From Anaerococcus jeddahensis (GTDB lineage: Bacteria; Bacillota; Clostridia; Tissierellales; Peptoniphilaceae), in contig NZ_CWHU01000005.1 of NCBI RefSeq assembly GCF_001182725.1, positions 434,001 to 498,000 on the forward strand: a stretch of DNA of 64,000 nt, in the 5' to 3' direction. Numbering within the stretch: the first letter of the stretch is position 1; each line of letters opens with the position of its first letter. The notes beneath the pieces were generated by a model, which saw nothing but the letters and a program-made list of their open reading frames with translations, made no database searches and was not told the origin of the DNA. The translations under genes were made by a program, and so were the position numbers. Shown here in pieces: positions 27,800 through 35,392 of the stretch.

Positions 27800-28156
27800 C
27801 TAATTACCAGAACTTTCTTTTGACTTATTAAGAAGTAGGGAATGGATCTGCCATATTTCTCTTGATAATTTTTCTATCTGTTTATTCATTGAGTCGATTT
27901 CATTTTTGTAAATAATACCAGTTGTATTAGTTGCTTTTGCAATCTGATTTATATTATTTGTTGCATTTGAAAGTAGCCATTGTAGGTTTCTGAATGGTTC
28001 TAAATCCACTACATAAATTTCTTTTTCTAATACACATTTTCTAAGAAAGTGGGACATAGTTTTGCAATTAGCAAGTTTCATTTTCTTTTCAAAAACTTCC
28101 TTTTCTTCTTTGGTTAGTTTTATTTCTATTCTTTCATTTCTAAATCTATTTGCCAT
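27800..28156 (-). CDS. mobC: Relaxosome accessory protein MobC
   Basis: 118 residues. The N-terminal ribbon-helix-helix-like part (NERIEIKLTKEEKEVFEKKMKLA) binds DNA. It is followed by the conserved NxxxIAKATNTTG segment (ATNNINQIAKATNTTG) of the MobC/BmgB family. In known systems it loads the relaxase at oriT and opens the strands. It is just upstream of the relaxase gene on the same strand and just downstream of hairpins that look like oriT. GGAGAA ribosome-binding site at the start. Confidence 0.9.
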   Translation of the reverse strand: MANRFRNERIEIKLTKEEKEVFEKKMKLANCKTMSHFLRKCVLEKEIYVVDLEPFRNLQWLLSNATNNINQIAKATNTTGIIYKNEIDSMNKQIEKLSREIWQIHSLLLNKSKESSGN

Positions 28157-28189
28157 TTTATTCTCCTTTATAAAATAAATTTCGGGGTC

Positions 28190-28283
28190 TTAGGGTTCTC
28201 CCTAACAAGGTAAAAATTAAAAAAATGGAGCATGCCGTAAAGGTCTGCTCCATTAATTTTTTCGTAAGTGTCCGTACACTTAC
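28190..28283. other. Candidate origin of transfer (oriT)
   Basis: Three inverted repeats lie within 95 bases upstream of mobC: TTAGGG-TTCT-CCCTAA (28190-28205), ATGGAGCA with TGCTCCAT (28225-28253), and GTAAGTGT-CCGT-ACACTTAC (28264-28283). Clusters of hairpins directly before mobC-relaxase operons are where oriT and nic sites lie. Which repeat holds nic cannot be told. The middle one, flanked by A-rich and T-rich runs, may double as a bidirectional terminator. Confidence 0.6.
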
Positions 28284-28301
28284 TGTGCTTGCTATTAAAG
28301 T

Positions 28302-28317
28302 TATAAGCGTTAAGCGT
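28302..28317 (+). repeat. 16-bp direct repeat, copy 1
   Basis: TATAAGCGTTAAGCGT, identical to 32761-32776. Each copy lies roughly 70-80 bases before a TetR promoter. Confidence 0.9.
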
Positions 28318-28380
28318 TTATTAGGTTTTATTAATTATACCGCATTTAAAAAAATTAATAAAGAAGTATAAGCGAAGCTA

Positions 28381-28430
28381 TTGACAATGATTATCAGTGC
28401 TGATACAATAATACCGACAAGAGTGTCGGT
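28381..28430 (+). promoter_or_regulatory. tetR promoter with Fur-like box and palindrome
   Basis: TTGACA (28381-28386), 17 bases, TACAAT (28404-28409). TGACAAT-G-ATTATCA at 28382-28396 fits the 7-1-7 Fur box with one mismatch and overlies the -35 box. Just after the -10 box, ACCGACA-AGAG-TGTCGGT (28413-28430) is a perfect inverted repeat, the probable operator of the TetR protein encoded next. Confidence 0.75.
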
Positions 28431-28448
28431 TTGGAGGTTATTTATGAA

Positions 28449-29033
28449 ATGAAAATGGAAGCTGATGAAAGAAAAAAGCAGATTAGACAAGCAGCTATTA
28501 AAGTCTTTTTGGATAAGGGATTTAGAAATACAGTTATGAATGACATTATGAAAGCTACTGGGCTTTCTAGAGGTGGCTTGTATCATCATTATGGTTCTAC
28601 GCATGAAATCTTATACGACATTATGATGGAAGGTAATTTAAATAGAAAAGATATTGTTCAAAAATCAAGTTATGATGAAGGATTAGTATTAAGTCCACAG
28701 TTGTTTTCAAGAATGATTATAGACAAGATACTTGCAGATAATGATTATGTAAAGCTTTATGTTATGTTTTTATGTGAGTTAAAAGAAAATGATGATCTGA
28801 AAAAACTATATGTGAAAATAAAAAAAGAGTCCATACAAGTATTTAAAGAATTGTTTTCTACTTTGTTTAATGAGTTGCCGTCCGATGATATGTTTGAATT
28901 TATGATTAATATTATGAATTCTGGATTGATGGCTTGCGAAATTTTGAATGCACGTGAGAATTTTACAAAAAATAAGATATATCTAACTGAAATGATAGAG
29001 ACTTATTTTACAAATGTTATGAAAAAAGGATGA
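28449..29033 (+). CDS. TetR family transcriptional regulator
   Basis: 194 residues from ATG at 28449; GGAGG lies 11 bases upstream, and an earlier TTG in frame is less likely because it would overlap the Shine-Dalgarno. The N-terminal HTH is clear (IRQAAIKVFLDKGFRNTVMNDIMKATGLSRGGLYHHYGSTHEILYDIM, split). The C-terminal ligand domain has no assigned signature. The gene runs straight into an ABC pair. A palindrome and a Fur-like box at its promoter suggest control both by the protein itself and by iron. Confidence 0.87.
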   Translation: MKMEADERKKQIRQAAIKVFLDKGFRNTVMNDIMKATGLSRGGLYHHYGSTHEILYDIMMEGNLNRKDIVQKSSYDEGLVLSPQLFSRMIIDKILADNDYVKLYVMFLCELKENDDLKKLYVKIKKESIQVFKELFSTLFNELPSDDMFEFMINIMNSGLMACEILNARENFTKNKIYLTEMIETYFTNVMKKG

Positions 29034-29050
29034 TGAAAGGAGTTAAATTT

Positions 29051-30769
29051 ATGGATCTATTAAAAAAATACATTAAGAGAAATAAAACACCATATTTTAT
29101 TTCTGTGTTATTTGCAATACTTGGAGTAATTTCAAATCTTTTTGTATATATTATTCTAAGTAAGATGATTATATCATTAATTGATGGTAGCCAAGATTTT
29201 TATTACTATACAAATAAAATTTTCTTTATACTTTCATGTCTTATAATCAAAGAATTGTTTATGTTTTTGTCAACAATGATTTCTCATAAAACAGCCTATC
29301 AAATAATACGAGATATAAGAAAAAGTCTTATGGAAAAATTATTTAATATGCCATTAGGAGATATATTGAATGAATCTACTGGTAAGTTAAAAGACATAAT
29401 TGTAAATCAAGTCGATAATACTGAAACAACATTGGCTCATATGATACCTGAGATGACAGCTAATTTAGTCGGACCTATAATATTATTTGTTTACATGTTA
29501 ATTTTAGATTATAGACTAATTTTAATATCTTTAATTCCATTAGTTATTGGTGGATTTTTTATGGCGGGGCCGATGAAAAGAATGAAGGTAAAGTTTCCAC
29601 AAGCAGTTAAAATTAGCCAAGATATGAACAATTCTGTAGTTGAATATATAAATGGAATAGAGGTTATTAAAACATTTAATCAAGGCGAAAAATCTTATAG
29701 AAAATACAGGGATAATGTGTATAAAAAGGCAAATTACTATTACGATTGGATGGGAGAAAATACAAGAGACTATGCGATAAGTATGTCTATTGCTCCAGTT
29801 GGTATTTTGACAATTATACCATTTGGTTTATATTTCTGTATGAATGGTTCACTAGATGGTGGCGTATTTTTAACATTAATAATCCTTTCTTTTGGGACTA
29901 TCCAAAATATTATGAGAGTAATGACTTTTGAAGATGATATTGGAAGAATGTCAACTATTTTTGAAGAGATTAAAAATATACTTTCTGCGAGAGAATTATC
30001 TCATAAAAATGCAAATCTGGATATAAAAAATTATAATATAGAGATTAAAAACGTAGATTTTTCTTATGAAAAAGATAAGCAAGTACTAAATAATATAAAT
30101 ATAAATATAGAAGAAGGAAGTGTGAATGCTTTAGTAGGCGAATCGGGTTCGGGAAAGTCGACTATTGCAAAACTAATTTCAGGATTTTGGGACGTAGATA
30201 GTGGTTCTATAAGTATAGGAAATGTAAATATTAAAGATATGTCCCTTGAAAAGCTATCTACTATTATTTCCTATGTAGCACAAGATAATTTTCTTTTTGA
30301 TATGTCAATTAAAGATAACATCAGAATAGGAAATAAAAATGCTAGTGATGAGGAAATAATTGAAGTATGTAAGAAAGCAGCCTGCCATGATTTTATAATG
30401 AAGTTGTCAGATGGATATGATACAAGAGTAGGAGAAGCTGGTAAACATTTATCTGGAGGAGAAAGGCAAAGAATATCAATTGCAAGAGCCATGATAAAAA
30501 ATGCTCCAATAGTTATTTTAGACGAGGCTACCTCTTATATCGACCCTGAAAATGAGGCTTTGATTCAAGATGCAATATCAGAGCTTGTCAAAGGAAAAAC
30601 TCTAATTATAATTGCCCATCGTTTAAAGACAATAACAGATGTAGATAATATATTTGTAATTAAAAATGGAGAACTTGCATGTAAAGGAAGCCATGAAGAG
30701 CTTTTGAAGGAATCAAAAGATTATCATGATCTATGGGTAACTGCATTGAAAGGAGAAAAAGATGCTTAG
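29051..30769 (+). CDS. ABC exporter-fold half-transporter, first of pair
   Basis: 572 residues from ATG at 29051 with AAGGAG seven to eight bases upstream; ATG codons at 29030-29035 precede that site and are rejected. Membrane domain with VEYINGIEVIKTFNQ. The ATPase domain has Walker A GESGSGKST (about 363), signature LSGGERQR, Walker B VILDEAT and H-loop AHRLK. It is closest in layout to the first halves at 1524 and 14410 (same HMIPEMTANLVGP and HVIPEVIANIFIP type segment). This cassette has no ECF genes of its own. Confidence 0.87.
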   Translation: MDLLKKYIKRNKTPYFISVLFAILGVISNLFVYIILSKMIISLIDGSQDFYYYTNKIFFILSCLIIKELFMFLSTMISHKTAYQIIRDIRKSLMEKLFNMPLGDILNESTGKLKDIIVNQVDNTETTLAHMIPEMTANLVGPIILFVYMLILDYRLILISLIPLVIGGFFMAGPMKRMKVKFPQAVKISQDMNNSVVEYINGIEVIKTFNQGEKSYRKYRDNVYKKANYYYDWMGENTRDYAISMSIAPVGILTIIPFGLYFCMNGSLDGGVFLTLIILSFGTIQNIMRVMTFEDDIGRMSTIFEEIKNILSARELSHKNANLDIKNYNIEIKNVDFSYEKDKQVLNNININIEEGSVNALVGESGSGKSTIAKLISGFWDVDSGSISIGNVNIKDMSLEKLSTIISYVAQDNFLFDMSIKDNIRIGNKNASDEEIIEVCKKAACHDFIMKLSDGYDTRVGEAGKHLSGGERQRISIARAMIKNAPIVILDEATSYIDPENEALIQDAISELVKGKTLIIIAHRLKTITDVDNIFVIKNGELACKGSHEELLKESKDYHDLWVTALKGEKDA

Positions 30770-32498
30770 TGTTTTTAAAAAAATATGGAATTTTTCTAAT
30801 GAAGAACAAGTGTATATAAAAAAATCAATCTTTGCTAATTTTTTCGGCTCTATTTTTAATGCTTTACAATTTGCAGCAATTTATTATGCGATTTTTGGGA
30901 TAGTAAACAAGGATATAAGTTACAAAACAATTGGAATATCAAGTTTACTTTTATTAATTAGTATAGCTGGAGTAATTATTTCAAAAAATTTCTCTATGCT
31001 CAAACAAACACATGCTGGATATTTTATGGCTGGACACAAGAGAATTGAATTAGGTGAAAAAATAAAAAAAGTTCCCATGGGATTTTTCTCAAGTTTAAGC
31101 CTTGGAAATTTAACAACTATTGCGACTACTAACTTAGATAATGTCGAAACTTGGGTTCCAACTTTGTATATTATGGTTTTCGGTGGTATGCTTAATGCTA
31201 TTGTTTTTATCTTATCCTTATTTTTGTTTTCTTATAAGGTAGGTATTGTAGCGATAGTTGGGTCTATTGTATTTTTATTGATTGTTGCTCGTATGCAAAA
31301 AAGGTCCAGTAAAAATGCAGATAAGATTCATGAGATTCAGGTATCACTTACCAAAGAAGTCTTATCAACATTGCAAGGAATGCAAATTATAAAATCATAC
31401 AATCTAAGAGGAAGTAACAATAAAAAACTTGATAAAAGCTTTGATGGTGCAAGTAAATATTCTTTTGATTTAGAAAAAACTATAATGCCATATAGTTTAT
31501 TAGCTAAAATAATAATAGCTATAACAATTTGTTTGATGTTATTTATATCAATAAACTTATATTTTGTTGAAAACAGTCAAATAGTCAATACTATTATGAT
31601 ACTTATAGCAAGTTTTGTAATATTTGATGGGCTTATAACATCTGGCTCTGCTATGGCTATGCTAAGAATGGTTGAGAATGCAATAGATTCTTATTCTTAT
31701 GTAAATGATATGGAAGATATGAAAGAAGGAAGTATTACAGAGCCAATAAAAAATCATGATATTGTATTTAAAAATGTCAGCTTCTCTTATGATGACAGAC
31801 CCATTTTAAAAAATGTCTCAGCAGAGATCAAAGAAAATACCATGACTGCCATAGTTGGTCCATCTGGATCTGGTAAAACAACATTTTGTAATCTAATAGC
31901 GAGATTTTGGGATGTAAATTCTGGCGAGATTTTAATTGGTGGAAAAAATATAAAAGACTATAAGATAGAAAACTTAATGAATTCTATTTCAATGGTCTTT
32001 CAGGATGTATACCTATTTGAAGATACAATTGAAAATAATATAAAATTTGGGAAACAAAATGCAAGCCATGAAGAAGTAGTTCAAGCTGCTAAAAAAGCAA
32101 GGTGTCATGAATTTATAGAAGCTTTACCAGATGGATATAACACTATCATCGGAGAAGGTGGAGCAAGTCTATCTGGTGGAGAAAAACAAAGAATCTCCAT
32201 AGCCAGAGCCATGCTAAAAGACGCGGACATCATAATCTTTGATGAAGCAACAGCAAATATAGACCCGGAAAATGAAGATAAGCTTAAAGAAGCAATAGAA
32301 TCATTAACAAAAAATAAGACAGTAATAATGATTGCTCATAGACTAAAGACAATTAGAAATGCTGACCAGATTTTAGTCTTAAAAGATGGAGAAATAGTAG
32401 AACGTGGTAATCATGAAGAACTGATTAAAAATAATGGACTTTATTCTGACCTTATAAATGCAAAAACTAAGGCGGAATCATGGAAATTAAATAATTGA
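30762..32498 (+). CDS. ABC exporter-fold half-transporter, second of pair
   Basis: 578 residues; starts inside the end of the first half-transporter (eight-base overlap) with GAAAGGAG upstream. Walker A GPSGSGKTT (about 366), Q-loop FQDVYLF, signature LSGGEKQR, Walker B IIFDEAT and H-loop AHRLK. The membrane domain contains the KSYNLRGSN coupling segment. The gene is followed by a dead sigma-factor fragment, so the cassette ends here. Confidence 0.87.
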   Translation: MLSVFKKIWNFSNEEQVYIKKSIFANFFGSIFNALQFAAIYYAIFGIVNKDISYKTIGISSLLLLISIAGVIISKNFSMLKQTHAGYFMAGHKRIELGEKIKKVPMGFFSSLSLGNLTTIATTNLDNVETWVPTLYIMVFGGMLNAIVFILSLFLFSYKVGIVAIVGSIVFLLIVARMQKRSSKNADKIHEIQVSLTKEVLSTLQGMQIIKSYNLRGSNNKKLDKSFDGASKYSFDLEKTIMPYSLLAKIIIAITICLMLFISINLYFVENSQIVNTIMILIASFVIFDGLITSGSAMAMLRMVENAIDSYSYVNDMEDMKEGSITEPIKNHDIVFKNVSFSYDDRPILKNVSAEIKENTMTAIVGPSGSGKTTFCNLIARFWDVNSGEILIGGKNIKDYKIENLMNSISMVFQDVYLFEDTIENNIKFGKQNASHEEVVQAAKKARCHEFIEALPDGYNTIIGEGGASLSGGEKQRISIARAMLKDADIIIFDEATANIDPENEDKLKEAIESLTKNKTVIMIAHRLKTIRNADQILVLKDGEIVERGNHEELIKNNGLYSDLINAKTKAESWKLNN

Positions 32499-32675
32499 TA
32501 GGAAGAAATATTTAAAGTCTCTGAACATGAAAAATATTTAGAGCAGGTGGACAAGAAAAACCACTTGCTCTTTTTTTCGTTCCTAAATCAATATGGGAAT
32601 TTTGAAGATAATCTAGAAGATAAAAATGTTGATGTAGAAAAAGTTGTAGCTACACCAATGATGATTGAAGCATAA
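32499..32675 (+). pseudogene. Fragment of element sigma-70-like factor
   Basis: The frame reads EIFKVSEHEKYLEQVDKKNH, then LLFFSFLNQYGNFEDN and VDVEKVVATPMMIEA before stopping. It matches the middle of the gene at 19629 but lacks its N-terminus and its DNA-binding C-terminus. It has seven T where the 19629 copy has six, and keeps one frame through that point. Confidence 0.75.
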
Positions 32676-32679
32676 AAAA

Positions 32680-32721
32680 TGTATCAACCATTACCCTTTA
32701 AACAGGATTTAGGTTGATACA
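32680..32721. repeat. Inverted repeat, 10-bp arms
   Basis: TGTATCAACC at 32680-32689 and GGTTGATACA at 32712-32721, perfect arms with a 22-base loop. No T tail follows, so it is not a standard terminator. It may be a binding site or an element end. Confidence 0.6.
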
Positions 32722-32760
32722 CAAAATTATTTACAGACCCTGTTATTGTGTAATTAAGAC

Positions 32761-32776
32761 TATAAGCGTTAAGCGT
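32761..32776 (+). repeat. 16-bp direct repeat, copy 2
   Basis: TATAAGCGTTAAGCGT, identical to 28302-28317. The two copies mark the left ends of two tandem TetR-ABC units. Confidence 0.9.
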
Positions 32777-32832
32777 GCTTATTTATAGTAAATAAAATAA
32801 TACCATACTCAGAATATAATTTCAGGGCACTA

Positions 32833-32884
32833 TTGACAAAAGTATAAGAAAATGATAATCTTTATTAAAGAACGAGTGTCGGTC
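32833..32884 (+). promoter_or_regulatory. Promoter of third TetR gene, Fur-like box
   Basis: TTGACA (32833-32838), 17 bases, TAATCT (32856-32861). TGATAAT-C-TTTATTA at 32853-32867 is a poorer Fur-like 7-1-7 repeat. GAACGAGTGTCGGTC at 32870-32884 shares the half-site GAGTGTCGGT with the palindrome before the TetR gene at 28449. Confidence 0.65.
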
Positions 32885-32900
32885 AATAGGTGGTGAGGTT

Positions 32901-33515
32901 TTGGCAAAGAGAAATGTAAAAGATCCAGAAGAAAGAAAACAGGAGCTTATAAATATAGCATCAAGACTTTTTGAAAAGTATGGGTATGAGAAAGTTTCTG
33001 TTAGAGATATTCTCGCAGAAGTTAATGGAGCGCCGGGAATGTTTTATTATTATTTCAAATCAAAAGAAGATATTTTCTTGGCGTGTATGGAAACATACTT
33101 TGATGAAAAATTAAAAAATAAGTTAGGTATCCTTCAAAACAAGGAAATAGATTACGAAGAAAGAATAAAAATTCTAAGAGATCTCATAGTAAAAGATATC
33201 GGTCAATTTACAACAAGATATAATTTTTCGAAAGAGAATTCAATTACAGATAACTCTTACAGGCTATGGGAATTAATTCATTACATTGGAAAATTTATAG
33301 ATGTCTATTCAGAGTTTATAATTGAAGGAATTGAAAATAAAAAAATAGAAAATAATATGGGAATAAACAGAGAAAATGTGAGAAGTTTTGCAGCTTTTAT
33401 TTTATACGGAGCTGTTGGAACAATATATAATGACTATATTATTAAGGGAGAAAACAAAACAAATTCAAGTGAAGCCTTTGGAATAATAAGCGAACTATTT
33501 CAAAGACCTCATTAG
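32901..33515 (+). CDS. TetR family transcriptional regulator
   Basis: 204 residues from a TTG start with AGGTGGTGAGG upstream; no ATG is available near it. The HTH region reads ELINIASRLFEKYGYEKVSVRDILAEVNGAPGMFYYYFKSKEDIFLACM (split). The C-terminal helical domain is unassigned. It precedes, by about 110 bases, the largest cassette (ABC pair, S, T, A). Candidate operators are GAACGAGTGTCGGTC at its own promoter and GAACGAACTCGTTC before the ABC gene, which are alike in their first half. Confidence 0.85.
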   Translation: MAKRNVKDPEERKQELINIASRLFEKYGYEKVSVRDILAEVNGAPGMFYYYFKSKEDIFLACMETYFDEKLKNKLGILQNKEIDYEERIKILRDLIVKDIGQFTTRYNFSKENSITDNSYRLWELIHYIGKFIDVYSEFIIEGIENKKIENNMGINRENVRSFAAFILYGAVGTIYNDYIIKGENKTNSSEAFGIISELFQRPH

Positions 33516-33540
33516 AGAAAAATAAAATATAAGTATTTTA

Positions 33541-33572
33541 CAAGGGAAACATCAATGGTGTTTTCCTTGTAT
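33541..33572 (+). terminator. Hairpin after tetR, weak terminator
   Basis: CAAGGGAAACA and TGTTTTCCTTG form a stem with one G-T pair around ATCAATGG. The T tail is poor (TATTAGTTTT), so termination may be partial. Confidence 0.5.
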
Positions 33573-33588
33573 TAGTTTTAAGGCAAAT

Positions 33589-33602
33589 GAACGAACTCGT
33601 TC
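33589..33602 (+). promoter_or_regulatory. Candidate TetR operator before ABC-ECF operon
   Basis: GAACGA-AC-TCGTTC is a perfect 6-2-6 inverted repeat, 20 bases before the start at 33623 and next to AAGGAGG. Its left half matches the motif at 32870 at the promoter of the TetR gene just upstream. Confidence 0.65.
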
Positions 33603-33622
33603 GGTAAGGAGGTATGTTTTAG

Positions 33623-35392
33623 ATGAAAAAGAAGAAATCAATCAAAGATATTATTTCCTACAGTGAAATAAAAAAAGGACAACTTGTAGAAGGGATATTA
33701 TTTGTTAGTCTTGGTATGCTATTAAGTATTTGTCCAATTTTGGTGATATACAAAGTCATAAAATCTCTATTTTTATATGGAAAATTAGAACAAAGTACAA
33801 TACAATTCTGCACCTATGGACTTGCAGCAGTGGTATTGTCATATTGCTTAACTTACATTGGAGGTATTTTATGCCATAAGTTTTCATATGTTTTAATAGC
33901 TAACTTAAAAAAGAAGATATTATTTCATATTGGGAATCTTCCTTTAGGTTTTTTTACCGGAGACAACAAGTCAAAAATAAGGCAAGTATTAGGATCGGAC
34001 ATGAATCAAATTGAGGGATATTTTTCTCATCAATTACCAAATTTAATTTCAACTTTAGCACTAATTTTAGCAATGATAATTGTTATGTTGAAGATAAATT
34101 TAATATTAGGTCTTACGACTTTGTTAATTATATTTGTTGGTTTAGGAATTCAGATTGCAATCATGGCAAAGATTATAAAGTCGGGTGGACTTGAGAAAAA
34201 CTTTGCGATTCTGGATCAAATTAATTCAGCAACTACTGAATATGTTAAAGGTATGCCGGAAGTGAAAATCTTTGGAACAGGAGCAAAATCATTTAAAACT
34301 TTTTCAGAGTCAGTAGGAGAATATAGAGACTTTACAAGTTCGATGACATCAATGATAAGACCGGGATTTGTTTCATTTAGAATGTTTATTTTATCTGTTG
34401 CTACATTCATAGTTCCAGTAGGAATACTTTTAATGTCACGAAATAATAACTTGGATTTTGCTACAGTTTTTATTTTCTATTTGATTCTTGCACCTGCCAT
34501 TAGTGTACCAGCGTTAAAACTTAGAGATTTTGCAGAAGGAATGAATTTACTAAATGAAGTTGTTTTGAGAATCTACGAAATTATAGATCAAAAAGAATTG
34601 TCAATTGAAAATAGCGAGGAAGAGATAAAAGGTCATGATCTTGAATTCGAGAATGTAAGCTTTTCTTATGGAGATGAAGAGGTTTTAAAGAATATAAGCT
34701 TCTGCGCCAAACAAGGAGAAGTTACAGCATTGGTTGGCTATTCGGGAGCAGGTAAATCTACCATTGGAACTTTAATACCGAGATTTTACGATCCTTCAGA
34801 AGGTTCTATCAAAATTGGTGGAGTTAATATAAAAAACATTCCAATAAATGTTTTGATGGATAATATAGCATTTGTTTTTCAAGACAGTGATCTTATTACA
34901 GATACAGTATTCAATAATGTTGCTATGGCAAAGACAGGTTCTACAAAAGAAGATGTTATAAAAGCTTGTAAAAAAGCAAGATGTCATGATTTTATTGAAA
35001 AACTTCCTAATGGATACAATACTGTTTTGGGTAAAGGGACTTATTTGTCTGGAGGAGAGAAACAACGTATTGCTGTAGCAAGAGCGATTTTAAAGGACGC
35101 ACCAATATTAGTATTAGACGAGGCAACAAGTTTTGCTGATTCTGAAAATGAATATCTTATGCAGGAAGCTTTGTCTGAATTGGTTAAAGATAAGACAGTT
35201 ATCATGATTGCTCATAGGTTAAATACCATAGAGCATGCAAATCAAATTTTAGTAATATCTGATGGAAAAATTGCAGAAAGAGGTAAGCATGAAGATTTAA
35301 TCGTTGCAGATGGAATATATAAGCGACTCTTTGATATTTATAAGAAGACAAATATTTGGCAAATGGATATAGAAGGGAGTGAGAGTAAATGA
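33623..35392 (+). CDS. ABC exporter-fold half-transporter, first of pair
   Basis: 589 residues, ATG preceded by AAGGAGG. Membrane part to about residue 330. Walker A GYSGAGKST (about 372), signature LSGGEKQR after a shortened glycine segment (GKGTYLSGG), Walker B LVLDEAT and H-loop AHRLN. It is the most divergent of the four first halves. It overlaps its partner gene by four bases (ATGA). Confidence 0.87.
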   Translation: MKKKKSIKDIISYSEIKKGQLVEGILFVSLGMLLSICPILVIYKVIKSLFLYGKLEQSTIQFCTYGLAAVVLSYCLTYIGGILCHKFSYVLIANLKKKILFHIGNLPLGFFTGDNKSKIRQVLGSDMNQIEGYFSHQLPNLISTLALILAMIIVMLKINLILGLTTLLIIFVGLGIQIAIMAKIIKSGGLEKNFAILDQINSATTEYVKGMPEVKIFGTGAKSFKTFSESVGEYRDFTSSMTSMIRPGFVSFRMFILSVATFIVPVGILLMSRNNNLDFATVFIFYLILAPAISVPALKLRDFAEGMNLLNEVVLRIYEIIDQKELSIENSEEEIKGHDLEFENVSFSYGDEEVLKNISFCAKQGEVTALVGYSGAGKSTIGTLIPRFYDPSEGSIKIGGVNIKNIPINVLMDNIAFVFQDSDLITDTVFNNVAMAKTGSTKEDVIKACKKARCHDFIEKLPNGYNTVLGKGTYLSGGEKQRIAVARAILKDAPILVLDEATSFADSENEYLMQEALSELVKDKTVIMIAHRLNTIEHANQILVISDGKIAERGKHEDLIVADGIYKRLFDIYKKTNIWQMDIEGSESK

